A DNA stretch of 64,000 nt from Rhodococcus sp. 14-1411-2a (GTDB taxonomy: Bacteria; Actinomycetota; Actinomycetes; Mycobacteriales; Mycobacteriaceae). The notes below the pieces were generated by a model. The model did not search any database and was not told where the DNA came from. It saw only the letters and a list, made by a program, of their open reading frames with translations. How positions within the stretch are numbered: position 1 is the first letter of the stretch; the number at the start of each line of letters is the position of its first letter. A program made the position numbers and the translations under genes. The stretch lies in the NCBI RefSeq assembly GCF_002259485.1, contig NZ_NPGA01000003.1, positions 124,001-188,000 on the forward strand, written 5' to 3'. This document shows, in pieces, positions 29,762 to 39,492 of this stretch.

Positions 29762-29831
29762 CAGCGGCGCTGCGTCACCGGCAGATCCCGACGGGCGATT
29801 GCTTGTCGCCGCGATGTCGTAAGGTTTGGAC

Positions 29832-29857
29832 ACCGATGCCCACTGGGGCGGGCATCG
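29832..29857 (+). promoter_or_regulatory. Inverted repeat upstream of eccD
   Basis: CCGATGCCC (29832-29840) and GGGCATCGG (29849-29857) form a perfect 9-bp inverted repeat with an 8-base loop, 34 bases before the eccD ATG. No T-run follows, so it is more likely an operator or RNA structure than a terminator. Confidence 0.4.
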
Positions 29858-29890
29858 GAACGCGAATCGAACGTATCCGGGGGGATATCC

Positions 29891-31537
29891 ATGACACGCG
29901 CCGACAGCCGTCCATCGGCCGGCATTGCGCCGTCACGCACGGCACCTGCCGATCCGACACAGTCACCCGCCGCCGCGGACGCGAGTCGACGGGCATCGGG
30001 TGCGCAGTCCGTTTTTGCGCAGGAAGTCTGTCGGGTGACGGTGTTGGCCAGGTCCACGCAGGTGGACATGGCGCTGCCGGTGGACGTTCCGGTCTCGCTC
30101 CTCGTGCCGGGGATCGTCGACCTGATTGCGGCGGGAGTGGAGCCTGCGGAACGACCAAGAAGAGCGGGAGTGGAGCCTGCGGAACGACTTGGTAGAGCGG
30201 GAGTGGAGCCTGCGGAACGACCCAGACGAGCGGGACGAGGAGGACCCCGCGACGGGGATCCCGCGTCCGATGGGTTGCCCGTGGCGTGGACGCTCGCGCG
30301 GATCGGGTTCCCTCCGCTGTCACCGACTGCGACGTTGGCGGAGCTGTCGGTGCGTGACGGTGAGTTGCTCGTGTTGGGTGTGGCCGAGCGGCCCGCGCCG
30401 GTTCCACTGTTCGACGACCTCATGTATTCCGTTGCGCGATCGGGTACCGACGATGTTCCGCACTGGACTGCGCGTACCGCGCGCACGGTGGGTTCGGTTG
30501 TCACCGGTGCGCTGGTGTTGCTGGCGTGCGCGGTCCTGTTGCGTGGGCCGATCCGGGCCGGAGCCGAGCACGTCGGCAGTCTCGTCGAGGGGCTCGCTGC
30601 CGTCACTGCGTCGATACTCTTCGCGATCGCGGGAGTGATTCTGGGGCGGGTGTATCAACAGCACGCCGTCGCCGTCCTCTTCGGCGGGTGTGCTGTCGCG
30701 CTGATGTTCACCGGCGGAATCGTGCTGGTACCCGGGCAGTTCGGCGCGGCTCAGCTGATGCTGGGTTCGGCCATGGCCGGTGCGACGGCTCTGCTGTCCC
30801 TTCGTATCGGCGGGACCGGGTTCGCACTGTTCACCGCTGCGATATCGGTGGCGCTTCTGACGTTCGCTGCCGCGGTGTGCGCATTGTTCACCACGATGGC
30901 ACCACCGGCGATCGGTACTGCCGCGGCCCTCACTGGCCTGGCTGGAATTGCGCTCTCTGCCCGCGTGTCGATGATGCAGGCCAAATTGCCGCTTCCACCG
31001 GTCCCCACCGCGGGAGCACCGCTGGACACCGTCGAGGAAGCCGAACTCGACGCGATCTCGTTCGAAGATCTGCAGGTCGCCGCGGCCGAAGCGCGTAGTT
31101 ACCTGACCGGTCTGCTGTCGGCGTTCAGCGTCGCCGTGGTGGCAGGCGTGCTTGTCGCGGCGGGAGCCGATTCGGGAGATGGCGTCCGTTGGCCTGCGGT
31201 CGCGCTCGCGGCGCTGTGTGCGCTCGTCCTGCTGCTGCGTGGACGCACCTATGCCGTTGTGACGCATGCCGTTCCGCTGGTCGCAGGCGGAGCGACGATT
31301 CTGCTGGCGCTCCTCGTCGGTGCGGTCGTCGCACTGCCGGATCTCGTCCTCGCTCTGTTCGGGGTGGCCCTGGCCGGCGCGGTGGCCTCGTCGATCTTCG
31401 GGGCATTCGTGCCCACCCGCACGTACTCGCCGGTGATGCGGAGAGCGGCCGAACTGCTCGAATACGCCGCCATCGCCCTGGTCATTCCGATCGCAGTCTG
31501 GGTGTGCGGTCTGTACAGCGTCGTCCGCGGGCTGTGA
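29891..31537 (+). CDS. eccD4: ESX-4 type VII secretion membrane protein EccD
   Basis: 548 residues. A disordered N-terminus (1-44) precedes a ubiquitin-like domain (about 45-165, VCRVTVLARSTQVDMALP to LSVRDGELLVLG). About eleven transmembrane helices run from residue about 195 to the end. The ubiquitin-like domain is interrupted by three in-frame copies of an 11-residue unit (AGVEPAERPRR type, residues 81-113). Start ATG has GGGGGG upstream. Its stop overlaps mycP (GTGA). Confidence 0.95.
   Translation: MTRADSRPSAGIAPSRTAPADPTQSPAAADASRRASGAQSVFAQEVCRVTVLARSTQVDMALPVDVPVSLLVPGIVDLIAAGVEPAERPRRAGVEPAERLGRAGVEPAERPRRAGRGGPRDGDPASDGLPVAWTLARIGFPPLSPTATLAELSVRDGELLVLGVAERPAPVPLFDDLMYSVARSGTDDVPHWTARTARTVGSVVTGALVLLACAVLLRGPIRAGAEHVGSLVEGLAAVTASILFAIAGVILGRVYQQHAVAVLFGGCAVALMFTGGIVLVPGQFGAAQLMLGSAMAGATALLSLRIGGTGFALFTAAISVALLTFAAAVCALFTTMAPPAIGTAAALTGLAGIALSARVSMMQAKLPLPPVPTAGAPLDTVEEAELDAISFEDLQVAAAEARSYLTGLLSAFSVAVVAGVLVAAGADSGDGVRWPAVALAALCALVLLLRGRTYAVVTHAVPLVAGGATILLALLVGAVVALPDLVLALFGVALAGAVASSIFGAFVPTRTYSPVMRRAAELLEYAAIALVIPIAVWVCGLYSVVRGL
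30131..30229 (+). repeat. Three tandem 33-nt repeats inside eccD
   Basis: Units at 30131-30163, 30164-30196 and 30197-30229 share the first 25 bases exactly (GCGGGAGTGGAGCCTGCGG...) and differ only in the last eight. A partial fourth copy (GCGGG) follows. Each adds 11 residues without shifting the frame. Confidence 0.95.
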
Positions 31538-32925
31538 CGCCGCACCGACGGCGAACGGTCGTCATCGCGGCGTTCACTGCTCTGTCGCTGTCGTTCGACG
31601 CAGTCTTCGGCGGGTATCCAGCACGCGCCGAACGTCCGGTGATCGACCCCTTCCAGCTGCCTGCGCCGAGCGCTCCCGGCCCGCTCGAACCCACCGAACA
31701 GAAGAACGCCTGCGCGCTGCCGTCCGCGACTGCCGACGCCCAGGTCGTGCCGACCGCACTGAAGGCGCTCGACTTCGCATCGGTCTGGCCCATCACCCGT
31801 GGGGCAGGTCAAGTGGTTGCCGTCATCGACACCGGCGTCACCGCACATCCGCGCCTGCCGGGTCTGATCGCCGGCGGCGACTATGTCGGCGCAGGCGACG
31901 GGCTGTTCGACTGCGATGCACACGGAACGATGGTCGCCGGCCTGATCGCTGCACAGACCGCACCGGGCAGCGGATTCGCCGGAGGTGCGCCCGACGCACG
32001 CATACTGTCGATTCGCCAGTCCAGCAGTGTCTTTCAGATCGTCGACAACCGGCCCGAGGAGGAGAGGACGGCAGAGCCGGAGAATGCCGCGGGCTACGGC
32101 AACGTGCGCACCATGGCCATGGCCATCCGAACTGCGGTGGACTCGGGTGCCTCGGTCATCAACATCTCCGAGGTCGCCTGCGTGCCCGCCGGAGGCGGTG
32201 TGGCCGACGGTCCGCTCGGCGCGGCCGTGCAGTACGCCGTCCGAGAGAGGAACGTCGTGGTCGTTGCAGCAGCCGGGAATCTCGGCAGCGCTGCCTGCCA
32301 GGCCCAGAACCCGACAACCGACCCGCTTCGGCCCGACGCGGACCCGTGGGCGTCCATCGCGACCATCGCGACTCCGGCGTGGTTCGACGACGTGTTGACG
32401 GTCGGTTCGGTCGAGTCGGACGGCACACCGTCTCCGTTCAGCCTGGCCGGTCCGTGGGTCGACGTCGCCGCTCCGGGCTCGAATATGACGTCGCTGTCGC
32501 CGACGGGCAACGGACTGGCGAACGGCACCCGGGGCACCGATGGCGTGATTCCCATGACCGGAACGAGTTTTGCGGCACCGCTTATTGCTGCGGTGGCAGC
32601 GCTGGTGCGCTCCCACCGGCCCGAACTGTCGGCGCTGGAGGTGGTGGATCGGATCGAACGAACGGCGCACGAGCCGGCCGAAGGGTGGAACCCCTTTGTC
32701 GGCCACGGCATCGTCGATCCGCTTGCAGCGGTCACCGATTCGGTGACGCCCATCCCCAGGTCGGTTCCTGCAGACAGCATTGCGATGAGTGCGCCGTTGC
32801 CGCCGCCCACGCCGGATCATCGACCGCGGACCGCAGCGGTCACCGGTTCGGTGCTGGTGGCAGTGATCCTGGCACTCGGACTCGCGCTGTCGGTACCGCT
32901 GCGCCGACGCGGCAGAACCGACTGA
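31534..32925 (+). CDS. mycP4: Mycosin, membrane-anchored subtilisin-like protease MycP (ESX-4)
   Basis: 463 residues from the GTG at 31534, overlapping the eccD stop. An N-terminal signal peptide (TPHRRRTVVIAAFTALSLSF) is followed by the propeptide-like extension and the S8 catalytic domain. The triad is D99 (VVAVIDTGV), H130 (DAHGTMVAG) and S345 (GTSFAAP). A C-terminal helix (about 432-452) ends in RRRGRTD, anchoring it on the outer face. Mycosins stabilise the ESX membrane complex. Confidence 0.95.
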   Translation: MTPHRRRTVVIAAFTALSLSFDAVFGGYPARAERPVIDPFQLPAPSAPGPLEPTEQKNACALPSATADAQVVPTALKALDFASVWPITRGAGQVVAVIDTGVTAHPRLPGLIAGGDYVGAGDGLFDCDAHGTMVAGLIAAQTAPGSGFAGGAPDARILSIRQSSSVFQIVDNRPEEERTAEPENAAGYGNVRTMAMAIRTAVDSGASVINISEVACVPAGGGVADGPLGAAVQYAVRERNVVVVAAAGNLGSAACQAQNPTTDPLRPDADPWASIATIATPAWFDDVLTVGSVESDGTPSPFSLAGPWVDVAAPGSNMTSLSPTGNGLANGTRGTDGVIPMTGTSFAAPLIAAVAALVRSHRPELSALEVVDRIERTAHEPAEGWNPFVGHGIVDPLAAVTDSVTPIPRSVPADSIAMSAPLPPPTPDHRPRTAAVTGSVLVAVILALGLALSVPLRRRGRTD

Positions 32926-32933
32926 GCCAGGCG

Positions 32934-34388
32934 CTACTTCGTCGGAAGTGCCGCGGCCTGCGGGTCGGGAGCAACACCGTCGTGCATCGTCAGGGCCTGG
33001 CCGCGCCCGAGAGTTGGCCCATTGCCCAGCAATTGGAGTATCTGCCAGGGCGCGGGTGCCGGCGGTCCGAACCCCAACGCCGACGCAGCCTCGGCACCGT
33101 CGACGCCGTACCGCACTCCGGTATCGGCCACGAAGAAGACACTGCCCTGGCGTGTACTCGACGCGGAGATACCGGTACTGCGCACGAAACCGCCGCTACC
33201 GGGTGCCAGATAGACCTGGTCGACGGCGTCGCCGCCACCATCGGCCTGAGCCAGCGCAACCGGTTGTGCATCTGGCTCCAGCGGCAACCCGCGACCGGCG
33301 GACTCGACCAGTCGAGCCGACGGCCCGCCGTCGGCAACTGCAAGTGGCTCCCACGTCAAGCAACCCACCGGGCGCTCCCCGGTATCGACGATCGTGGGAG
33401 CGGTCTCCGGAAACGTCGAAACCTCCAGCCCGAAGGACGTTTTGGGAGCATTCGCGAGTAGGTCGGGATTGACGGCTGCGATTTCCGGACTGCCCTGCGA
33501 ATCGGTGAATTTCAGGAGCAGGGCCGCAGTTTCGTTGATCGCTTGTATTCCGTCCTCCAGAACCACGTAGTACTGGACGTCGCGACCGGCGACCTTGACG
33601 ACCGAACCGATCGTCCGGCCGTCGAACGGAAACGTAGGAGCCTCACCCGCTCGCGGCACGAACGGTGCTGCGACGGGGGGTGATTCGGGCACGGAATTGA
33701 GCAGACCGGCACTGACCGGAGACGGTGTCGCGTCCTCGAGTCCGAGTGCCCGGACCACTGCCCTGTTGTTCAGGTCGACCGGCGATTTGGTGCCGTCGTG
33801 CACGAGATAGGCAGTGCCGTCCGATGTCCAGAGGAACGCCTCGGAATCGGCGAGCGCAGCCGTGCTTTCACCGAAGCGAGGATCACCCACCACAACCGTT
33901 GTCGAGGTCACTCCCGTGATCCGGTCGACGGTGTCGCAGACGGTCCACGTTTCTGCGCTGCCGTCACTGTCGTGCGGTAGCGCAGACGGAGCACCGGGAA
34001 TACCCACCAGCGCCCCGCGGGGTCGTGCGGACAATTCGGATTCCTTGACCGTCAACGGGTCGTCGGGCTTGCCTACGATCAATCGAGCCGACGCGAGATT
34101 GAGCACCGGATGGAACACGTCGTCCACTTTCACGAACATCGCGGCCGAATCCTTGCCCACCACGATCGACGCGTTACCGATCTTGTCCTGCGGCCGAAAC
34201 AGTGCCAGCGCAGCGCATCCCGCCAAGCCGATGCAGGCTACGACGACGCCCACGAGCAGTGCCCGCGACTGCGACTTCATCGGATCGTGCAGCATCCGAA
34301 CGTCGCGTCTGATCAGCGCATGTTCCATTCTGCGGACGAGAAAACGGTAACCGCCAACCTGCCACTTCGTTGTCGGCGTCGACGCCAC
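32934..34388 (-). CDS. eccB4: ESX-4 type VII secretion protein EccB
   Basis: 484 residues. The GTG at 34388 (VASTPTTKWQVGGYRFLVRR) is preferred, with GGGGAGGA just upstream. A short cytoplasmic N-terminus is followed by one transmembrane helix near 45-65 (LLVGVVVACIGLAGCAALAL) and a large periplasmic domain with internal repeats such as VVVGDPRFGES and AYLVHDGTKSPVDL. It converges on mycP with 8 bases between stops and diverges from eccE over 132 bases. Confidence 0.95.
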   Translation of the reverse strand: MASTPTTKWQVGGYRFLVRRMEHALIRRDVRMLHDPMKSQSRALLVGVVVACIGLAGCAALALFRPQDKIGNASIVVGKDSAAMFVKVDDVFHPVLNLASARLIVGKPDDPLTVKESELSARPRGALVGIPGAPSALPHDSDGSAETWTVCDTVDRITGVTSTTVVVGDPRFGESTAALADSEAFLWTSDGTAYLVHDGTKSPVDLNNRAVVRALGLEDATPSPVSAGLLNSVPESPPVAAPFVPRAGEAPTFPFDGRTIGSVVKVAGRDVQYYVVLEDGIQAINETAALLLKFTDSQGSPEIAAVNPDLLANAPKTSFGLEVSTFPETAPTIVDTGERPVGCLTWEPLAVADGGPSARLVESAGRGLPLEPDAQPVALAQADGGGDAVDQVYLAPGSGGFVRSTGISASSTRQGSVFFVADTGVRYGVDGAEAASALGFGPPAPAPWQILQLLGNGPTLGRGQALTMHDGVAPDPQAAALPTK

Positions 34389-34520
34389 GCTTCCTCCCCA
34401 GGATTGTGCGGACCCGATCCCCATTCGGGTCACGCGACACAGTACAGTTCGTCCGCACACCTCGGCGACCGCGTTGGCGTTCGTCGATGGGGCACTGTGA
34501 CCTTCGGGGGGAGGGTTTCG

Positions 34521-36209
34521 ATGACGCGTACCGGTCGAGCAGGGCGTGGGCGAGCCGCCGTTCCTTTCGTCGCGCCCACGGTGCGGCGGGTGATCGTGGC
34601 CGAGACCGCAGCCGTGGCGATCGGCTGGGCTCTGTTCGCGGCACACGTGAGACCAGGGCCGGCTCTGCTCGCTGCTGCGGCGGTAGCGCTCGTTCCGTTC
34701 GTCGCCGTTCGGCGCAGATCCGTCGTGGACTGGGTCCGGACCATCTGGCGGTTCCTCGCCGATCGGGTCCCTGACGTCGGCGTGAGCACGAACCACACCG
34801 ACACGGCAGTCGGCCCGGTCGGGGTCCACTGGCAGCGCGACACCGTCACCTGCACCATCGAGATCGTCCCGCCCGGGCACGCCACCACGGTCCTCGGCAA
34901 GGCGAGCGCCGAGACGCAACACACGCTTCCTGTCGACGCGTTGGCGTCGTGTCTGCGACAGCACGACATCGAGGTCTGCTCCATCGACGTCGTTGCACTC
35001 GGATTCCGCAGCTCGGCAGGCTCGGTCGCCACCGAGGTGTACGAGTCACTCATCGGTCCGCTACCGGCAGTAGCGGTGCGAACAGTCTGGGTGGCAGTCA
35101 CTCTCGACCTGCGTGCGAATGCTCGTGCGATCGGGGCCAGAGGCGGAGGCAGGGCCGGGGCAGCCCGCGCCGCTGTCGTCGCGACCACTCGCGTACATCG
35201 CGCTCTGAACGCCCACGGGCTGTCCTCACGACTGTTGACGAGCTCCGAAGTGCGATCGGCTGTGTTGCACCTGTGCCGAGGCGTGAGTATCGACGACCTG
35301 ACCCAGACGTGGTCGACAGCACCCCTACCGGGTGCGTCGAGTACCGGCTTCGGAATCGATTGCAGCACAGTCACTGCCGAGGACATCGCGACCCTGTGGG
35401 CAACACCGTCCCTCGGAGCGACGCTGTCCTTCCGCCTGCAACCGACCCACGACACCGGGAAGGTGCGCATCCATGGGTCGTGCAGATTTGCCACTCGAAC
35501 ACCGATCACGAAGCCTCGTGTACGCGCGTTGACCTCGATGAGCGGGAGTCAACGCGACGGCATCCTGGCCCAGCTCCCGCTGGCCCTACCCGCCCTGGAT
35601 TCGCTGTCTCCCAGCCGAATTCTCGATACAACGACGATGGACGAGCTGAAACTCCCGGTAGGCGGGTGCGGCCAGCTACTGGGATCCGACGCTCACGGAC
35701 ACGGTGTCGCGGTGCGGCTGTTCGGACCGGGCCTGACGCGAGTTCGGATCGCCGGAGAGCTCTACCTCGCCCAGCAACTGATCTTCCGCGCTATCGCCAC
35801 CGGTGCCAGGGTTCTGGTCCGCACGGATCGCCCGCACGCCTGGAGCGCGATCCTCGACGCCATCGGCGCACCCGATCGATTACTAATCGACGGCACCACC
35901 ACCCGATCCCGGCCGTCGTACGACGTGATCCTGATCGACTTCGCCGACGGTTCGGCACCGCCTGTGCAACAGGGGCTTTCGGGCGTCACCGTGATCTCGT
36001 TGTCCGAGCACCTACCGCGGACCGGCCGCCCCGAACAAGATCGAAGCGTGCCGCAGCCGGATCTGACGATCGTCCAGCCCCATGCGTCGGGGGATCGAAT
36101 TCACGTCCGGTCCGGTCCACTCGACGTCGAGCTGACACTGGTCACGATTCCTCAGGAGACGGCGTTCATCGGCCGGCCCCGGAGTCTGCGCCCCGCGGTT
36201 CGTGCATGA
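34521..36209 (+). CDS. eccE4: ESX-4 type VII secretion protein EccE
   Basis: 562 residues. Two N-terminal transmembrane helices (about 20-65: VIVAETAAVAIGWALFAAHV and ALLAAAAVALVPFVAV) are followed by a cytoplasmic domain with the conserved GVHWQRDTVTCTIEIVP start typical of EccE. GGGGGGAGGG is the Shine-Dalgarno. M. tuberculosis ESX-4 lacks eccE; its presence here matches the fuller ESX-4 loci of M. abscessus and nocardioform genera and suggests a functional secretion pore. Confidence 0.88.
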   Translation: MTRTGRAGRGRAAVPFVAPTVRRVIVAETAAVAIGWALFAAHVRPGPALLAAAAVALVPFVAVRRRSVVDWVRTIWRFLADRVPDVGVSTNHTDTAVGPVGVHWQRDTVTCTIEIVPPGHATTVLGKASAETQHTLPVDALASCLRQHDIEVCSIDVVALGFRSSAGSVATEVYESLIGPLPAVAVRTVWVAVTLDLRANARAIGARGGGRAGAARAAVVATTRVHRALNAHGLSSRLLTSSEVRSAVLHLCRGVSIDDLTQTWSTAPLPGASSTGFGIDCSTVTAEDIATLWATPSLGATLSFRLQPTHDTGKVRIHGSCRFATRTPITKPRVRALTSMSGSQRDGILAQLPLALPALDSLSPSRILDTTTMDELKLPVGGCGQLLGSDAHGHGVAVRLFGPGLTRVRIAGELYLAQQLIFRAIATGARVLVRTDRPHAWSAILDAIGAPDRLLIDGTTTRSRPSYDVILIDFADGSAPPVQQGLSGVTVISLSEHLPRTGRPEQDRSVPQPDLTIVQPHASGDRIHVRSGPLDVELTLVTIPQETAFIGRPRSLRPAVRA

Positions 36210-36216
36210 CCGATTC

Positions 36217-36774
36217 TCAGCCCGGGTAGTCGGCGCGCCCACGAGCGCCGGCCACCGCGTCGGCCCACCACACCAGCTGATCGAGAAGACGCCCCAGAGC
36301 GTCGACGGCCGCGGCATCGTCGATCCGTCCCGACTCGTCGAACCGCTTACGCACCCGGTGCAGCGACACGGCATCTCGGACCGAGACCATGTGCAATTCG
36401 GCAGTGATCTGCCGCAGCTGTTCGGTCGCTCGAATCCCACCGCCCAGCCCGCCGTAGGAGACGAATCCCACCGGCTTGCCACGCCACTCGTACTTCACCG
36501 TGTCGAGCGCAGTCTTCAACGCACCGGGTACGCCGTGGTTGTACTCGGGAGTGACGAACACGAAGGCGTCGGCCGCATCGATGATCCCGGTGAAGCGTTC
36601 GGAGTCCTCGCTCGGAACGAGAGAGTTCGGTAACTCGAAATCGGCCAGGTCGACGTCCACCACCTCGACGGTGGTGCGTTCGGCGGCAACACCTCGAACC
36701 CAGGCCGCGACGGTCGGTCCCACTCGACCGGCACGCACACTACCGACGACGATGGCGAGCTGTATCGGCTGCAT
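36217..36774 (-). CDS. NADPH-dependent FMN reductase family protein
   Basis: 185 residues with a flavodoxin-like fold. The FMN phosphate loop is GSVRAGRVG and the second flavin loop is TPEYNHGVPGALKTALD, both diagnostic of the NADPH-dependent FMN/quinone reductase family. It converges on eccE seven bases away and is separated from truA by 30 bases. Physiological substrate unknown. Confidence 0.92.
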   Translation of the reverse strand: MQPIQLAIVVGSVRAGRVGPTVAAWVRGVAAERTTVEVVDVDLADFELPNSLVPSEDSERFTGIIDAADAFVFVTPEYNHGVPGALKTALDTVKYEWRGKPVGFVSYGGLGGGIRATEQLRQITAELHMVSVRDAVSLHRVRKRFDESGRIDDAAAVDALGRLLDQLVWWADAVAGARGRADYPG

Positions 36775-36804
36775 CGCTCCGACACTAGACCCGGTGACGC
36801 TCGA

Positions 36805-37641
36805 TCAGCCCTCTCCCCCACAGCAACCGCCGCCGGTGATCGCCGGGCGCACTTCTCGGGTGGCCGCGTTCCGGGCAGCCAACTCGCCGGCCGGCGGGTA
36901 GTCGACTCGAACCAAAGACAGGCCGTGCGCCGGAGCCACCGCCACCTCGCTCGCCCGCTCGCGGCGAGTCAACAGCGACCGCGCCCAGTCGGGAGTTCGG
37001 CGTCCTTCGCCCACGGCCTGCATGGCACCGACGAGGCTACGGACCATCGACCAGCAGAATGCGTCGGCGCTGACGTATGCGGTGAGACGATCGCCGTCGC
37101 GCTCCCAGTCGAAGCGCTGCAGTTCCCGAACGGTGGTGGCACCGTCACGTCGCTTGCAGAACGCGGCGAAATCGTGCAGACCGATCAATCCCGCGGATGC
37201 CTCACGCATCGCACCCAGATCGATGGGCCTGGGCCAGGAGACGACACCGGCGACATCGAGGGGGTCGACACCGTAGAGCGCAGTGCCGAAACGATATTCG
37301 TAGTGCCTGCGGTACGCCGAGAATCGAGCGTCGAAATCCCGGGAGACGGCGGTGATGGCCCGTACTCGAACATCGGTGGGCAGAAACCGGGCCATTCGGC
37401 GGACCAGTTGGTCGTGATCGTCGGGAACGTCGACGGCGTCGAAGTGCGCCACCTGTCCCGTTGCGTGGACTCCCGCGTCGGTTCGTCCCGCCACGGTCAG
37501 CTCTATCGATTGCCGCAGCACCGTGGAGAAGGCTTCTTCGAGCACTCCGCAGACGGTGCGGATACCCGGTTGGCGCGCCCACCCGGAGAAGCTCGTGCCG
37601 TCGTACGAGATGTCGAGCCGAAATCTGGTGGGGACCGACAA
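36805..37641 (-). CDS. truA: tRNA pseudouridine(38-40) synthase TruA
   Basis: About 278 residues. The catalytic aspartate lies in [16 protein letters not shown] and the RHYEYRF and [13 protein letters not shown] segments are conserved. The start is awkward: only TTG codons are available. The TTG at 37641 begins where a strong terminator hairpin ends; a TTG at 37701 would read through it. I prefer 37641. It follows rplQ, as in other actinobacteria. Confidence 0.93.
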   Translation of the reverse strand: MSVPTRFRLDISYDGTSFSGWARQPGIRTVCGVLEEAFSTVLRQSIELTVAGRTDAGVHATGQVAHFDAVDVPDDHDQLVRRMARFLPTDVRVRAITAVSRDFDARFSAYRRHYEYRFGTALYGVDPLDVAGVVSWPRPIDLGAMREASAGLIGLHDFAAFCKRRDGATTVRELQRFDWERDGDRLTAYVSADAFCWSMVRSLVGAMQAVGEGRRTPDWARSLLTRRERASEVAVAPAHGLSLVRVDYPPAGELAARNAATREVRPAITGGGCCGGEG

Positions 37642-37681
37642 AGCGGGCCCGCCTTCCCCTGGGGGAATGGCGGGCCCGCTT
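37641..37681 (-). terminator. Terminator of the alpha (rplQ) operon, overlapping the truA start
   Basis: A 13-bp outer stem (37641-37653 with 37669-37681) and an inner TTCCCC/GGGGAA stem lie 26 bases after the rplQ stop. The RNA ends GCTTTG, a short U-tract. The hairpin would also hide any ribosome site for truA. Confidence 0.8.
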
Positions 37682-37706
37682 CGATCGTGCGCGGAGCTCA
37701 AAAGGA

Positions 37707-38294
37707 CTAGTCCTTCTTGGCTTCCTCGGCCTCGGGGGCGTCCGACGCGTGTGCGTCGTTGTCCTCGATGCCTTCGATGACTGCGTCGGCGTTGGCCACC
37801 TCGGCGTCGGTCGCGTCGGCTTCGACAGCCTCGACGACGTTCTCGTCGGTCGCGTCCTCGGCCGGAGCCTCGGTTGCGGCGGGAGCAGCCTGCGAAGCCT
37901 TCACGCGGCGAGCGCGATCGGCTTCGTTGGACACCGTCTGCTCGTTGACGAGCTCGATGATGGCCATCGGCGAATTGTCACCCTTGCGGGGGACGGTCTT
38001 GATGATGCGCGTGTAGCCACCGTCGCGATCGGCGAAGAATGGCCCGATCTCGGCGAACAGCTTGTGCACGACATCTTTGTTGTTGATCGTCTTGAGAACC
38101 TCACGACGATGCGCCAGATCACCCTTTTTGGCGTGGGTGACGAGCTTCTCGGCGTGGGGACGAAGGCGCTTGGCCTTCGACTCGGTGGTGGTGATGCGGC
38201 CGTGCTCGAAGAGTGACGTCGCCAGGTTGGCCAGGATGGCCTTCTGGTGCGACGCCGACCCGCCGAGACGGCGGCCCTTGGTGGGCTTGGGCAT
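37707..38294 (-). CDS. rplQ: 50S ribosomal protein L17
   Basis: 195 residues from the ATG at 38294 ([19 protein letters not shown]). The L17 core ends near 120. A 75-residue acidic Ala/Glu/Asp-rich tail follows, a known actinobacterial extension. Last gene of the alpha operon. Confidence 0.96.
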   Translation of the reverse strand: MPKPTKGRRLGGSASHQKAILANLATSLFEHGRITTTESKAKRLRPHAEKLVTHAKKGDLAHRREVLKTINNKDVVHKLFAEIGPFFADRDGGYTRIIKTVPRKGDNSPMAIIELVNEQTVSNEADRARRVKASQAAPAATEAPAEDATDENVVEAVEADATDAEVANADAVIEGIEDNDAHASDAPEAEEAKKD

Positions 38295-38328
38295 GATGAA
38301 TCTCCTAGTAAGAGCTCCAGCGAGCTGA

Positions 38329-39393
38329 TTACAGCTGTTCTGTCTCGGCGTAGTCCTGCTCGGCACCTTCGGTGTCGCTGAAGGAGCCGGCGTCGGTGTC
38401 ACTCCACGTGCCCGTGGTGGCGTCGTAGCCAGGCACGGTGCTCGGATCGAACGACGCGGGGCTGTCCTTGAGGGAGAGGCCGAGCGAATGCAGCTTGACC
38501 TTCACCTCGTCGATGGACTTCTGCCCGAAGTTACGGATGTCGAGCAGATCGGACTCGGTACGACCAACCAACTCGCCGACGGTGTGAACACCCTCGCGCT
38601 TGAGGCAGTTGTAGGAACGGACGGTGAGGTCCAGATCCTCGATGGGGAGTCCGAAGGAAGCAATGTGATCGGCCTCGGCGGGCGAGGGTCCGATCTCGAT
38701 GCCTTCTGCTTCGACGTTCAGCTCACGGGCGAGGCCGAAGAGCTCAACCAGGGTCTTGCCCGCCGAAGCGAGCGCGTCCCGCGCGGTGATGGAATTCTTG
38801 GTCTCCACGTCGAGAACGAGCCGATCGAAGTCGGTGCGCTGTTCGACGCGGGTGGCCTCCACCTTGTAGGTGACCTTGAGCACGGGTGAGTAGATCGAGT
38901 CGACCGGAATACGGCCGATCTCGGCACCCGAAGCCTTGTTCTGAACGGCGGGGACGTAGCCGCGACCGCGCTCGACTACGAGCTCGATCTCCAACTTGCC
39001 CTTGTCGTTCAGGGTCGCGATGTGCAGATCGGGGTTGTTCACCGTGACGCCGGCCGGAGGCACGATGTCGCCTGCGGTCACAGCGCCGGGGCCCTGCTTG
39101 CGGACGTACATGGTGACCGGTTCGTCTTCTTCGGAGCTCACCACGAGGCCCTTGAGGTTCAGGATGATGTCGGTGACATCTTCCTTGACTCCGGGGACGG
39201 TGGTGAATTCGTGGAGGACGCCGTCGATACGGATGCTGGTGACAGCAGCGCCGGGGATCGACGACAGCAGGGTGCGGCGGAGCGAGTTGCCGAGTGTGTA
39301 ACCGAAGCCGGGCTCGAGCGGCTCGATGACGAATTTCGAGCGGTTGTCGGCGATGACCTCTTCGGTCAGCGTCGGGCGCTGTGAAATGAGCAT
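38329..39393 (-). CDS. rpoA: DNA-directed RNA polymerase subunit alpha
   Basis: 354 residues. The N-terminal dimerisation domain includes [22 protein letters not shown]. The C-terminal domain that contacts UP elements and activators contains [22 protein letters not shown]. It ends in an acidic tail. It lies downstream of rpsD across a hairpin-containing 99-base gap. Confidence 0.98.
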   Translation of the reverse strand: MLISQRPTLTEEVIADNRSKFVIEPLEPGFGYTLGNSLRRTLLSSIPGAAVTSIRIDGVLHEFTTVPGVKEDVTDIILNLKGLVVSSEEDEPVTMYVRKQGPGAVTAGDIVPPAGVTVNNPDLHIATLNDKGKLEIELVVERGRGYVPAVQNKASGAEIGRIPVDSIYSPVLKVTYKVEATRVEQRTDFDRLVLDVETKNSITARDALASAGKTLVELFGLARELNVEAEGIEIGPSPAEADHIASFGLPIEDLDLTVRSYNCLKREGVHTVGELVGRTESDLLDIRNFGQKSIDEVKVKLHSLGLSLKDSPASFDPSTVPGYDATTGTWSDTDAGSFSDTEGAEQDYAETEQL

Positions 39394-39449
39394 TGTGTGT
39401 TCCTCCTGTACGGGCGTCCGCTATTTGACGCCCACGTGTGGAGGCGAAG

Positions 39450-39484
39450 ACGCATGTGAGCCTCACGGGGAGACTCACATGCGT
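39450..39484 (-). other. Intercistronic hairpin between rpsD and rpoA
   Basis: ACGCATGTGAG (39450-39460) pairs with CTCACATGCGT (39474-39484) around a 13-base loop just after the rpsD stop. It may attenuate transcription or protect the rpsD RNA end, separating ribosomal protein and polymerase output. Confidence 0.6.
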
Positions 39485-39492
39485 GCTGCGCC

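Noticed and set aside
27686..29833. 715-codon minus-strand frame spanning the eccC start and the LLM gene
   Set aside because: It crosses two real genes on different strands and a promoter region; no domain is visible.
30131..30234. Spaced repeats considered as a CRISPR array
   Set aside because: Units are directly adjacent with 8-base variable ends, in frame within eccD, and there are no cas genes; this is a coding tandem repeat.
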